Part shown: positions 6,082 to 13,907 of the stretch, one piece after another
Position numbering within the stretch: the stretch's first letter is position 1
How the letters are laid out: every line of letters begins with the position of its first letter
Assembly (NCBI GenBank): GCA_947584105.1
Contig: CANPWK010000015.1
Coordinates: 1 to 14,464 of the forward strand
Direction of reading: 5' to 3'
Length of the DNA: 14,464 nucleotides
Origin: an uncultured Bacilli bacterium
GTDB lineage: Bacteria; Bacillota_I; Bacilli_A; RF39; UBA660
Made by a program: the position numbers and the translations under genes
The notes under the pieces: generated by a model
Seen by the model: the letters and a program-made list of their open reading frames with translations, nothing else
Database searches by the model: none
What the model was told of the DNA's origin: nothing

Positions 6082-7113
6082 AAAGATAATTATCACAGTA
6101 GCGTTAATAACATTTGGTAATACTTTAAGAGAGATTATATGAATAAATAAATTATTAGTAATTAATTCGCTAAATATAAGTAAGAGAATAGAATATATTA
6201 ATGGACATATATTCTTTTTTTCTTTAATAAATATATGTGTGGTACTAACCACATAATATAACCCTACAATTATAAATACTAGTAAATCAAATATCCATTG
6301 CATAAATAAAATACTGTCAATTCTAGCTGATAGTCCTACTAATGAAACATATTTTAAAATTTGAAATTCAGGATATTGGTATAACAAAGATAAGTTAATT
6401 CCAAAAATGCCTAAAACATTAGTGATAACTAATATTAAAGTAATAGAAGCAATTAAATAGAAAATAATAATAGTTTTAAAAGTTTTATTGTTATTCCTAA
6501 TCATATTTTTTGGAATAATATTAATTAAATATAGAGGTAATACATTGTAAGCAAGATATGAATATGTACCCTTAATTATACTAGTTTGACTAAATAATAT
6601 GGGTTTAAAATTATTACTATCAATTTGAGCTAGTAATCCTATGTTACTTAATAAAACTAGAATAATAGAAATATAAAATAAAACTAAACAAGATCTACAT
6701 ATGGCGTTGATTCCATGTATTAATGAATAAAATATTGAAATTATAAAGATTAAAGATATTAATAATGTAGGAGTAGTACTTAAGTAATCACTATGTATAA
6801 AAGTAATTAAATTGCTCATTATCATAATAATTAAACCAAATGTAAATAGAGCTAAAATTATATTAATAATATTTCCAAAAATATTGCCAAAAAGTTTAAT
6901 ATTTTTTTCATTTAAATTAAGATTAGGTTCATATTTAAAAATATAGAAAAATAGTAAAAGAGGCAATATTCCGATAATTATGCCCATAAGTGCACAAATC
7001 CAACTGTCTTGCTTTGATAATGTTAAAAGATTTTTGAATGTAATTCCTATAAAATAGGCTCGAATTAAAAAATAAGTTATGGAACCCAATTCTAAATTAG
7101 TTACCTTTTTCAT
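6034..7113 (-). CDS. gerB: Germinant receptor permease-like subunit (GerB/GerAB family)
   Basis: B subunit of a GerA-type germinant receptor: a polytopic protein of the spore_permease family within the APC transporter superfamily. It lies in the inner spore membrane and is thought to bind the germinant. About ten hydrophobic segments run through the 359 residues, with the usual short charged loops; the N-terminus (MKKVTNLELGSITYFLIRAY) is family-like. The ATG is inside the end of gerC (17-base overlap) with AAAGGAGGG upstream, the best ribosome site in the operon. It is the last gene of an A-C-B operon, the order found in the gerK operon of Bacillus subtilis. The germinant cannot be predicted. 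The 3' end overlaps the converging orphan gene, with no room for a separate terminator. Confidence 0.88.
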   Translation of the reverse strand: MKKVTNLELGSITYFLIRAYFIGITFKNLLTLSKQDSWICALMGIIIGILPLLLFFYIFKYEPNLNLNEKNIKLFGNIFGNIINIILALFTFGLIIMIMSNLITFIHSDYLSTTPTLLISLIFIISIFYSLIHGINAICRSCLVLFYISIILVLLSNIGLLAQIDSNNFKPILFSQTSIIKGTYSYLAYNVLPLYLINIIPKNMIRNNNKTFKTIIIFYLIASITLILVITNVLGIFGINLSLLYQYPEFQILKYVSLVGLSARIDSILFMQWIFDLLVFIIVGLYYVVSTTHIFIKEKKNICPLIYSILLLIFSELITNNLFIHIISLKVLPNVINATVIIIFLLIYFKIKHSKKIKN

Positions 7114-8272
7114 TAACCCTCCTTTGTAGACTTTGTTGTATTGAACCAGTATGATTTAAGTCTATATTAACTTTAATATTAAATTTAATTTGTTGAAAAT
7201 ATTCATTCCAATTTTTTATTTCTTGATACTTTTCCGGATATTCTTGATAATATTTTAACCCAATACCAAACAAATCCGTTTTATTTTGTTTAGCTAAATT
7301 AATTCCTGCTTTTATAAATTTTTTAACCTTGTTTTCTGCTTGCTTTTCAATTTTATCAATATTTGACTGCTTTGTTAAATCAATATCACAAGTAACTTCA
7401 TTGATAAGACCAGCTGAGCTTGAATTAATAGTTACATTTCCTTTACTGTTAATTGTTCTTTTTGTTTTAAAATTTTCGGTATCAATAACTATATATCCTC
7501 CATCGCAGTCTAATTGTATATATAATTCAGCAATTTTATCATTAATAATATTTATACCGCGACTTTCGTTTTTGTTAGCCCAAGTAATAAATTTATCATC
7601 TTTAAATATGCCTAAATTTGATAGTTGAACATGTGCTTTAGGTAAATTTGTCTCAATATTACTTGATTTAGCACCAGCTTTTTCATTACCATATATTTTA
7701 AATCCGTTTAAAACCGGATTGATACCAGGATTGACTAACTGGTACATCAAGGTATTAAAATCAACAGATACTACCGCTCCTTGTAAATAATGTGTAGACT
7801 TTAGATTATCTGCCAGTGTTTGTGATGGAAAATCAGTAAGTGGGGTTGTTATTGACAAAACATCTTTAGCCTTATTTCCTTTAGCCAATGCAATATAGAA
7901 ATTCTTTTTGGATTTTGGTTCCTCAAGCAAAAAGTCTAGCGATTTGACAAGCCCATTTTTCGCAGCACTTTCAGATAAAATAATTATTGATAAATGCCCT
8001 ATATATAATTCTTTAGGAGATATTAATCCAATATCTTTAATAGCTTTATAAATAGTTTTTCCTTTTCCTGAATATACTACTGTTTGAAATTCACTACTTG
8101 ATTCACTCCCACTACTTTTAGGTGAATTAGCAATTAGCATACTAACTTCATATTCATTATTTTCATAATCAATAGCCATCCCTGTAGCAATTGCATAATC
8201 ATTTAATTCTTTGTAGTCATAGCAGCCACCTAATAATAATATGAGGCTAGCTAGAAATATTATTTTTTTCAT
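7097..8272 (-). CDS. gerC: Germinant receptor lipoprotein (Ger(x)C family)
   Basis: C subunit of the germinant receptor, a lipoprotein on the outer face of the inner spore membrane. The lipobox LLGGC places the lipidated cysteine at residue 17, after a typical KK-hydrophobic signal. The N-terminal block YDYKELNDYAIATGMAIDY is the family signature, and the C-terminal part (about 220-390) corresponds to the GerAC C-terminal domain. Its 391 residues are a normal size. Its start lies inside gerA (26-base overlap), with GGTGA four bases before the ATG. Overlaps at both ends indicate translational coupling and near-equal synthesis of the three subunits. Confidence 0.9.
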   Translation of the reverse strand: MKKIIFLASLILLLGGCYDYKELNDYAIATGMAIDYENNEYEVSMLIANSPKSSGSESSSEFQTVVYSGKGKTIYKAIKDIGLISPKELYIGHLSIIILSESAAKNGLVKSLDFLLEEPKSKKNFYIALAKGNKAKDVLSITTPLTDFPSQTLADNLKSTHYLQGAVVSVDFNTLMYQLVNPGINPVLNGFKIYGNEKAGAKSSNIETNLPKAHVQLSNLGIFKDDKFITWANKNESRGINIINDKIAELYIQLDCDGGYIVIDTENFKTKRTINSKGNVTINSSSAGLINEVTCDIDLTKQSNIDKIEKQAENKVKKFIKAGINLAKQNKTDLFGIGLKYYQEYPEKYQEIKNWNEYFQQIKFNIKVNIDLNHTGSIQQSLQRRVNEKGN

Positions 8273-9710
8273 TTTTCACCATCCTTGTAGTATTTTTTGA
8301 TAAATAACTTTGTCTTTTAGTTAATTTTGATCTTTTTAATCGTAGTAATGAATTTTTTAATCCGACAGTTGATGTTGGACTAACAGGTGTTAAATAAGGT
8401 ACTCCTATACACTCAATACTAGCCAATTTATTTAAAAAGATTAGCAACATAGAAACAAAACCAATCAAACCTAATATTAAAGAAGATAATATAAATAATA
8501 TTCTCCATTGTCTTACAGCATTAATCATATCGACATCATAAAATACAAGTTCACTAATAGAAGTGATAGCAATTATAATAATAACAATTGGAGAAACAAT
8601 ACCTGCATTTACAGCAGCATCACCCAGTATTAGGGCCCCAACAATATTCATAGCGGATCCTGATACGGTAGGCGAATGAATATCTGCCTGCATTAGAATT
8701 TCAAAAATAATTACAAAAATGAGTACTTCAATAGCGGTAGGAAAAGGGACGCCATCTCTTTGGACAGCAAACGATATTAGTAATTGGTCCGGTATTATTT
8801 CAGGATTAAATGTCATCAAAGCAACATATAAAGCGGGTGTTATAATAGCACAAAAAAAACATACAAGGCGTAAAAAACGACTAAATGTAGCATTTACTGG
8901 TTTATAATAATTATCTTCTGGTGAATGAATAAAATCAATAAATAAACCAGGCATTATAATTGCATATGGAGTATTTTCAACTAAAATGGCAATTTTACCA
9001 TCTAGTAAGGAAGCGCAGACAACATCAGGTCTTTCTGTACTAATGACCTTAGGAAATACTGAAGAAGACTTTTTTTCTAAAAATTCTCTAATATATCCAC
9101 TATCTAATATTCCATCTATATCTATTTTTTTAATTTCATTAATGATATTTTTAGCTTTTGATTTATCAGCAATATCATCAATATAGACAACATCAACTTT
9201 CGTTTTGGTTCTTCTTCCAACTTTTACCTCTTCGAAAAAGAGGTTAGGATCTTTAATTCTTTTTCTAATTAATCCTATATTAATAGCATGATTTTCAGTA
9301 AAACTATCTTTGGGGCCTCTTATAATTGGTTCACTAGTTGATGCTACTACCCCGCGATCTAATGTTGACTTTGTTTCTATAACGATTGCATTATCATATT
9401 TTTCTATAAATAGTACAGTATATCCACTAGAAAGATAATAAAAAATATCTTCATAATTATCACAAGTATCAATATGACTATTGAAAATGTCATTTTTTAA
9501 TTTAGAAAAAAGATTAGTAAAAGATAAATTAAAATCAATACTTTTATTTAGAAAATTACTTATTTTATCATCACTACTGACACTTTCTAAATATATATAG
9601 CCAACTTTTTTTCCACCTCTTTTAATTGTTCTTGTTACAATATCTGAGCTATTGTTGTTTAATTCTTTTATATAATTTAAATTTTGTTGAATACTTTTAC
9701 TTATCTTCAT
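8247..9710 (-). CDS. gerA: Germinant receptor GerA-family subunit
   Basis: A subunit of the germinant receptor, needed with the B and C subunits for the spore to respond to nutrients. A large soluble N-terminal region holds family blocks such as SEPIIRGPKDSFTENHAINI and GLIRKRIKDPNL, then VGRRTKTKVDVVYI. The block ENTPYAIIMPGLFIDFIHSP precedes a C-terminal membrane part of four to five segments. I chose ATG 9710 (487 residues) because AGGTGA (9715-9720) lies four bases upstream; an ATG at 9770 would add 20 residues without a ribosome site. It is the first gene of the operon, behind a forespore-like promoter candidate. This is the only germinant receptor seen in the window. Confidence 0.92.
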   Translation of the reverse strand: MKISKSIQQNLNYIKELNNNSSDIVTRTIKRGGKKVGYIYLESVSSDDKISNFLNKSIDFNLSFTNLFSKLKNDIFNSHIDTCDNYEDIFYYLSSGYTVLFIEKYDNAIVIETKSTLDRGVVASTSEPIIRGPKDSFTENHAINIGLIRKRIKDPNLFFEEVKVGRRTKTKVDVVYIDDIADKSKAKNIINEIKKIDIDGILDSGYIREFLEKKSSSVFPKVISTERPDVVCASLLDGKIAILVENTPYAIIMPGLFIDFIHSPEDNYYKPVNATFSRFLRLVCFFCAIITPALYVALMTFNPEIIPDQLLISFAVQRDGVPFPTAIEVLIFVIIFEILMQADIHSPTVSGSAMNIVGALILGDAAVNAGIVSPIVIIIIAITSISELVFYDVDMINAVRQWRILFILSSLILGLIGFVSMLLIFLNKLASIECIGVPYLTPVSPTSTVGLKNSLLRLKRSKLTKRQSYLSKNTTRMVKNEKNNISS

Positions 9711-9725
9711 ACAATCACCTATGGT

Positions 9726-9755
9726 TATTATTTCCAGTATTATTAAATTTATGTA
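9726..9755 (-). promoter_or_regulatory. Candidate forespore (sigma-F/sigma-G type) promoter of gerA operon
   Basis: On the minus strand GGAAATAATA (complement of 9726-9735) fits all fixed positions of the forespore -10 pattern GGnnAnAnTR. ACATA (complement of 9750-9754) resembles the -35 GYATA, 14 bases upstream instead of the usual ~15. Bacillus ger operons are forespore-transcribed. The predicted start falls at the AGGTGA ribosome site. I see no vegetative promoter here. Confidence 0.4.
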
Positions 9756-9781
9756 ATTAATGATACTCATAAATTAATTTA

Positions 9782-9810
9782 TTTACATTATTTTGATTAT
9801 ATATTATAAT
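9782..9810 (+). promoter_or_regulatory. Sigma-A promoter of the ATPase pair and truA
   Basis: TTTACA (9782-9787), 17 bases, TATAAT (9805-9810). The predicted start near 9817 coincides with the AAGGGTGG ribosome site (9817-9824), leaving a ~12-nt leader. It faces away from the gerA operon. Confidence 0.8.
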
Positions 9811-9828
9811 ATTTACAAGGGTGGTAAT

Positions 9829-10581
9829 ATGAAAAAGATTGAAATCAAAAATTTAAATTTTAAATATGGTAATACATTTTTATTTAAAAATTTAAACTTA
9901 GATATAAATAGTAATTCATATACTACTATTATTGGACCAGTTGGTAGTGGGAAAACGACCTTATTTAATCAGATAATAAACAATAGCAAAAGCATTAATA
10001 TTAATGGTAATATTAAATATATTGTTACAGACCCAAATAATCAAATAGTAGCTAAAACAGTGCGAAAACAATTAAGCTTTTTTTTAGAAAATGAAGGGTT
10101 TACTAATAGACAAATTAATATAAGAACTAAAAATATAATAAAAAAATTTGGACTAGAATCAATACTAGATAAAGATCCTTTTTATCTTAGTGAAGGAGAA
10201 AAACAATTAGTAGTTATTTGCTCTATTTTAGTACTTGATTTAGATATTTTAGTTATAGATAATGCTCTTTGTAGATTAGATTCTATAATTAAAGATAAAG
10301 TTTTGGATTATTTAATAAAATTAAAAAAGAAAAAGGTAACTATCATAAATTTTACAAGCGATATAAATGAAACTCTTCTTTCTGATTATATAGTCTTAAT
10401 TAATAAAAAAGTTATATTCAATAAAAAAGCAAAAGAAGCGTTTGATAATGAAAAAGATTTTATTGCTAATGATTTACAGCTTCCTTTTATGATAGAGCTT
10501 TCTAATAAATTAAAATATTATAATTTATTAAAATTTCAAGAAATAGATATGAGTAAGATGGTGGATATACTATGGAAATAA
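9829..10581 (+). CDS. ECF-type ABC ATPase, degenerate catalytic site (EcfA1 position)
   Basis: Related to EcfA1, an ATPase of energy-coupling factor vitamin transporters. Walker A is intact (GPVGSGKTT, Lys42), the signature reads LSEGE (120-124), and the D-loop Leu-Asp is at 150-151. Three key residues are changed. After the Walker B aspartate (Asp144) the catalytic Glu is Asn145. The H-loop reads FTSD, with Ser177 where His is expected. The first Q-loop glutamine is Thr67, although the later PNNQ is kept. ATP binding looks possible; hydrolysis is doubtful. Length is 250 residues against ~280 for EcfA1. ATG 9829 has AAGGGTGG five bases upstream; an in-frame upstream start at 9793 lies in the promoter and is rejected. 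The gene overlaps the second ATPase by 10 bases. The position before truA supports the ECF origin. Confidence 0.8.
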   Translation: MKKIEIKNLNFKYGNTFLFKNLNLDINSNSYTTIIGPVGSGKTTLFNQIINNSKSININGNIKYIVTDPNNQIVAKTVRKQLSFFLENEGFTNRQINIRTKNIIKKFGLESILDKDPFYLSEGEKQLVVICSILVLDLDILVIDNALCRLDSIIKDKVLDYLIKLKKKKVTIINFTSDINETLLSDYIVLINKKVIFNKKAKEAFDNEKDFIANDLQLPFMIELSNKLKYYNLLKFQEIDMSKMVDILWK

Positions 10582-11399
10582 CTTTAAGTAATATTGTATA
10601 TGATAATATAAAGAATTTAAACATTTGTTTTTTCAATAGTAAAGTTACTACAGTAGTCGGTGCGAATGGTAGTGGAAAAAGTTCTTTATTACAACTTCTT
10701 TCAATGCATAAAATACCAATGCATGGTAATATCATTGTAGATAAGAAAATTGTAAATTTTGCAAATAATTCGGCATATAATATTAGTCAAAAAATAGGAA
10801 TAGTAAGTCAGAATATTGAAAATTATATATTCCATAATACAGTAGAAGAATATCTTTTATATTTACTAGAATCAACTAGATTTAATGATAAAGAAAAAAG
10901 AATTGTTGATTCTTTATCAATGGTTGGCTTACCATCTAAATATTTAAAAAGAAAGCTGAAGTCTTTAAGTAATGGAGAGAAATTTTTAATCGCTTTTTCT
11001 GGTGTACTAGCACTCAATAGTAAAGTTATTATTTTAGATGATCCTACTTGTTTTCTAGACTATAAAAATAAAAATTTATTATCCAAATTATTAAAAATTA
11101 TGAAATCCAAATATAAAAAAACAATTATAATAATGAGTAATGATATGGATTTTGTTTATAGTGTATCTGATTATGTTTATATTATGGCAAAATCTAAGAT
11201 AGTATTACATGGCAATAAGTATGATGTATTTAAAAATAAAAAGTTAGAAAAATATAAAGTATTAAAACCTAATATAATTAAATTTACTAGTTTAGTAAAA
11301 GAAAAAACTAATATTAATTTGCCAGATAGGGATAATATTAATGATTTAATAAAAGATATCTATTTTTACGTTGAGCAAAAGAATCGAGGAGTTTTATGA
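10572..11399 (+). CDS. ECF-type ABC ATPase, degenerate catalytic site (EcfA2 position)
   Basis: Second ATPase of the pair, corresponding to EcfA2. Walker A GANGSGKSS (Lys36), Q-loop IVSQN (Gln80), signature LSNGE (132-136), Walker B ending in Asp156 and D-loop Leu162-Asp163 are all recognisable. The catalytic Glu is replaced by Asp157 (ILDDPT instead of ILDEPT), and the H-loop reads MSND, with Asn190 in place of His. With the first ATPase this leaves neither composite site with the normal Glu-His pair. The C-terminal ~70 residues keep an EcfA-like extension. Length is 275 residues. Its stop shares ATGA with the truA start. In most Firmicutes ecfT lies between ecfA2 and truA; here there is no space for it. 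Confidence 0.82.
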   Translation: MEITLSNIVYDNIKNLNICFFNSKVTTVVGANGSGKSSLLQLLSMHKIPMHGNIIVDKKIVNFANNSAYNISQKIGIVSQNIENYIFHNTVEEYLLYLLESTRFNDKEKRIVDSLSMVGLPSKYLKRKLKSLSNGEKFLIAFSGVLALNSKVIILDDPTCFLDYKNKNLLSKLLKIMKSKYKKTIIIMSNDMDFVYSVSDYVYIMAKSKIVLHGNKYDVFKNKKLEKYKVLKPNIIKFTSLVKEKTNINLPDRDNINDLIKDIYFYVEQKNRGVL

Positions 11400-12139
11400 G
11401 ATATTTTATAACATTTTCATATGATGGATCTAATTTCAAAGGCTATCAAAAACAAGTAAAAGAAAGAACTATTCAAGCTGAATTAGAAGCCGCTTTAAAA
11501 AAAATTAATAAAAATGAAAAAGTAAATGTAACTGCTTCTGGGAGAACGGATGCATTAGTTCATGCCTATAATCAAAAAGCACATTTTGATATGGATACTA
11601 TAATAGATGTTGATAAATTAAAGTATAGTTTAAATAGTCTTCTTCCAGAGGATATTTATGTAAGAGGGGCCACTATTGTTGAAAATGATTTTCATGCTCG
11701 CTTTAGTGTCAAAGCTAAAGAATATATTTATAAAATAAATTTAGGAATTTATAATCCTATTGAAAGAAATTACATATATCAATATAACAAAAGATTAGAT
11801 ATTCCAGAAATGGAAAGAGCTTTAAAATATTTTGAAGGTGAACACAATTTCAAAGCTTTTACTAAGACATCACCAGAAGATAAAGATGATTATGTTAGAA
11901 ATATCATTCAGGCCACTTTAGAGCGTGATCCAAGAGATATAAATAAGATAACTATTACATTATTAGGAACTGGTTTTTTAAGATATATGGTAAGAAATAT
12001 TGTTGGTTTATTAATTGAAGTTGGAGAAGGTAAAATCAAGAGTGAAGAAGTAATAAGCATTTTAAATTCGCAAGATAGAACAAAGGCTGGAATATGTGCG
12101 CCAGCTTGTGGATTGTATTTAAATGATGTTTATTATTAA
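11396..12139 (+). CDS. truA: tRNA pseudouridine(38-40) synthase TruA
   Basis: Converts uridines 38-40 in the anticodon stem-loop of many tRNAs to pseudouridine. The catalytic motif ASGRTDALVHA carries Asp52. The N-terminus (MRYFITFSYDGSNFKGYQKQ) and the later stretch TGFLRYMVRNIVG are family hallmarks. Its 247 residues are the normal size. The ATG overlaps the stop of the preceding ATPase (ATGA), with CGAGGAG a few bases upstream, so it is translated by coupling in the operon that begins at 9782. Linkage of truA to ECF ATPase genes is widely conserved in Firmicutes. No terminator is evident after it. Confidence 0.95.
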   Translation: MRYFITFSYDGSNFKGYQKQVKERTIQAELEAALKKINKNEKVNVTASGRTDALVHAYNQKAHFDMDTIIDVDKLKYSLNSLLPEDIYVRGATIVENDFHARFSVKAKEYIYKINLGIYNPIERNYIYQYNKRLDIPEMERALKYFEGEHNFKAFTKTSPEDKDDYVRNIIQATLERDPRDINKITITLLGTGFLRYMVRNIVGLLIEVGEGKIKSEEVISILNSQDRTKAGICAPACGLYLNDVYY

Positions 12140-12146
12140 TTACATC

Positions 12147-12175
12147 TTGAAAATTTTTGCAAAATAATTTATAAT
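12147..12175 (+). promoter_or_regulatory. Sigma-A promoter of the coiled-coil orphan gene
   Basis: TTGAAA (12147-12152), 17 bases, TATAAT (12170-12175). Transcription would begin near 12182, about 19 nt before the ATG at 12201. Confidence 0.7.
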
Positions 12176-12200
12176 GTTGATAGAATAAAAGGGTGATAAA

Positions 12201-12746
12201 ATGAAAAAAATAGAAATTATGGATATCGATGGTCGTAAAATAACTGTTAGTGGCATATATTTTATTAGTCATGATAATTATTATTTTATATATACAAAAG
12301 AAGAAAATGATAATGAAGGACATATTATATTATATATTTTAAAAATTTTACAAGAAGTTATTAATACACAAAATGGTCCTACTCCTACAGGATATTTAAT
12401 TGGTACTAAAATAGTTGATGATAATGAATATAATTTAATTCAACAAGATATTATCAATATTATTAATGAAAAACAAACTAAGGGACCACAAGCTGTTAGA
12501 TATTTAGATTTATCTATGCTTAATAATTTAAAAGTAAAAGATAATCGTACATTTAGATTAGATGTTAGTATGTATAATGAATTATTTAAAGAAAATGACA
12601 ATAATATAGTTAATAATAACAATATGGTAATGGATTATCAAGAAAAATATGAACAAGAATTAAAGCAAAATGAATTATTACAACAAACTATAAATAAATT
12701 GAAAGAAAAAATTGAAAAAATTGATTCTATAATAAAAGAAAACTAA
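12201..12746 (+). CDS. Orphan protein with C-terminal coiled coil
   Basis: Not recognised. The 181-residue soluble protein has a beta-rich N-terminal part (MKKIEIMDIDGRKITVSGIY and following) and a central helical region. A low-complexity Asn-rich linker (about 133-141) follows. The C-terminal segment (about 145-178) has heptad-like spacing of Leu, Ile and Tyr and very high charge, which suggests a coiled coil and oligomer formation. There is no signal peptide or membrane segment. The ribosome site AGGGTGA (12190-12196) and a good promoter support expression. The stop codon lies inside the terminator stem, so the unit is probably monocistronic. A role near translation or sporulation would be a guess from neighbours only. 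Confidence 0.75.
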   Translation: MKKIEIMDIDGRKITVSGIYFISHDNYYFIYTKEENDNEGHIILYILKILQEVINTQNGPTPTGYLIGTKIVDDNEYNLIQQDIINIINEKQTKGPQAVRYLDLSMLNNLKVKDNRTFRLDVSMYNELFKENDNNIVNNNNMVMDYQEKYEQELKQNELLQQTINKLKEKIEKIDSIIKEN

Positions 12747-12770
12747 TAGCAGTAAAAAACTATTAGTTTT
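12739..12770 (+). terminator. Rho-independent terminator overlapping the stop codon
   Basis: AAAACTAATAG (12739-12749) pairs perfectly over 11 bases with CTATTAGTTTT (12760-12770) around a 10-base loop. A T-rich run follows (T-run in the stem, then ATTTAT). The stop codon TAA (12744-12746) is in the first arm, so ribosomes reaching the stop cover the stem. Confidence 0.7.
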
Positions 12771-12791
12771 ATTTATATTGTGAGGTGGATT

Positions 12792-13664
12792 ATGAAAAAT
12801 GCATTAAAATATTTTTATAATATCTCAACGGATGATATTATAAAAGTTAATGATAATTATAAAATAACAAGCAATCACGAACAATATTTTTTTATTTTAC
12901 ATAATTCAACCATTGATTCAATTACATATATTTATAAATTTTTAGTAATGCAAAATATTTATTGCCATGAAATTATACTTAACAAAGATAATGAAATTAT
13001 TACTAATATTGATAATAATAATTATATTTTATTAAAAATACTTATTAAAATTCAAAAAATAGGTTTTAAAGATATTATTAATTACAATATATTTGTTCAA
13101 AATAATAAATGTAATTGGTATAATTTATGGTGTGAAAAAATTGATTATTATGAATATCAAATGAGTCAATATAAAAGAAAATATCCATTATTATATAAAA
13201 CTTTTAGTTATTATAATGGCTTAACTGAAAATGCAATAAATATCATAAGTAATTATAAAAATCAGCCGTTTAGTTTATATATTAGTCATAATCGAATACT
13301 AAAAAACTATTCTTCATTAGAATTTTATAACCCCATTAATATGATTTTAGATATTAAAGTAAGAGATATTTGTGAATATTTTAAATATCAATTCTTTTTT
13401 GTTAATAACCCAATAGATGAGGTAAATTCTTATATAAAAAATATTGCCTTAACTAATGAAGAAGCAATATTCTTTTTTGCACGAATGCTATATCCATCAT
13501 ACTACTTTGATTTGTATGATTTGATAATTCAAGAAAAAGTTAAAGAAGAGAAAATATCTATTATTACAGATAAAACTAATGATTATGAAATATTTATCAA
13601 AAATATTTATCATATTATGAGTTTTAAATATAAAATTCCAGAAATAGAGTGGTTAGTAAAATAA
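12792..13664 (+). CDS. Spore-coat-kinase-like protein (CotS/YutH-like, probable pseudokinase)
   Basis: This 290-residue protein resembles the CotS/YutH group of spore coat proteins with an aminoglycoside-phosphotransferase-like kinase fold. The stretch NWYNLWCEKIDYYEYQMSQ (108-126), then YYNGLTENAI (140-149), the helix FFARMLYPSYYFDLYD (228-243) and the end IPEIEWL fit my memory of YutH-like sequences. Where the kinase catalytic loop should be it reads SHNRIL (165-170), without the usual Asp, and the later block ILDIKVRDICEY has Asp187 but no clear metal-binding motif. It is therefore probably catalytically dead. ATG 12792 is supported by GAGGTGG (12782-12788); the GTG at 12780 overlaps that site. 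No strong promoter of its own is visible. Its stop is one base from the stop of the converging nfu-type gene. The family call is moderate. Confidence 0.55.
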   Translation: MKNALKYFYNISTDDIIKVNDNYKITSNHEQYFFILHNSTIDSITYIYKFLVMQNIYCHEIILNKDNEIITNIDNNNYILLKILIKIQKIGFKDIINYNIFVQNNKCNWYNLWCEKIDYYEYQMSQYKRKYPLLYKTFSYYNGLTENAINIISNYKNQPFSLYISHNRILKNYSSLEFYNPINMILDIKVRDICEYFKYQFFFVNNPIDEVNSYIKNIALTNEEAIFFFARMLYPSYYFDLYDLIIQEKVKEEKISIITDKTNDYEIFIKNIYHIMSFKYKIPEIEWLVK

Positions 13665-13665
13665 T

Positions 13666-13893
13666 TTAAACTACAATAACTCCCTTAACTTCTTTAATTT
13701 CGTTCATTATCGTAGCTTCAATACCTTCTTTTAAGGTTAAATCTAGCATCTGACAATTTGCACATGCACCCATCATTTTGACATAAACAATGCCATCTTC
13801 ATATTTTACAAATTCAACATTACCACCATCATTAATTAAATATGGTTTTAATTGATTAATTATTTCAATAATTTTTTCTTCTGTATTATTCAT
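13666..13893 (-). CDS. Nfu-type iron-sulfur cluster carrier (NifU C-terminal domain)
   Basis: A stand-alone NifU C-terminal domain of 75 residues, which carries or transfers an Fe-S cluster to target proteins. The motif GACANC gives Cys44 and Cys47 (CxxC), which bind a cluster between two subunits. The N-terminal helix ends in PYLINDGGNVEFV, a typical Nfu stretch. I chose ATG 13893 because GGTGA (complement of 13899-13903) lies five bases upstream. The in-frame ATG at 13899 overlaps that site, and a TTG at 13905 lies next to the predicted transcription start. It converges with the coat-kinase-like gene with a single base between the stops. A palindrome covers its -10 box, so regulation is possible. 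Confidence 0.9.
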   Translation of the reverse strand: MNNTEEKIIEIINQLKPYLINDGGNVEFVKYEDGIVYVKMMGACANCQMLDLTLKEGIEATIMNEIKEVKGVIVV

Positions 13894-13907
13894 TGCCATC
13901 ACCAAGA

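Noticed and set aside
8719..9186. Two plus-strand frames inside gerA
   Set aside because: Both are antisense to conserved GerA blocks.
9750..9780. TGAGTA (complement of 9764-9769) as a sigma-G -35 for gerA
   Set aside because: The nearest usable -10 would need a 19-base spacer; the GGAAATAATA candidate closer to the start is better placed.
11390..11400. Search for ecfT between the second ATPase and truA
   Set aside because: The two genes share ATGA, so no gene fits, and no other membrane protein with EcfT features occurs nearby.
12140..12166. TTGAAAATTTTTGCAA as a terminator for truA
   Set aside because: The pairing is imperfect and almost loopless, and the bases are used by the promoter of the next gene.
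12036..12323. Minus-strand frame across the truA end and the next gene start
   Set aside because: It runs antisense across a strong promoter and two real genes and is dominated by AT-rich Phe/Ile/Tyr codons.
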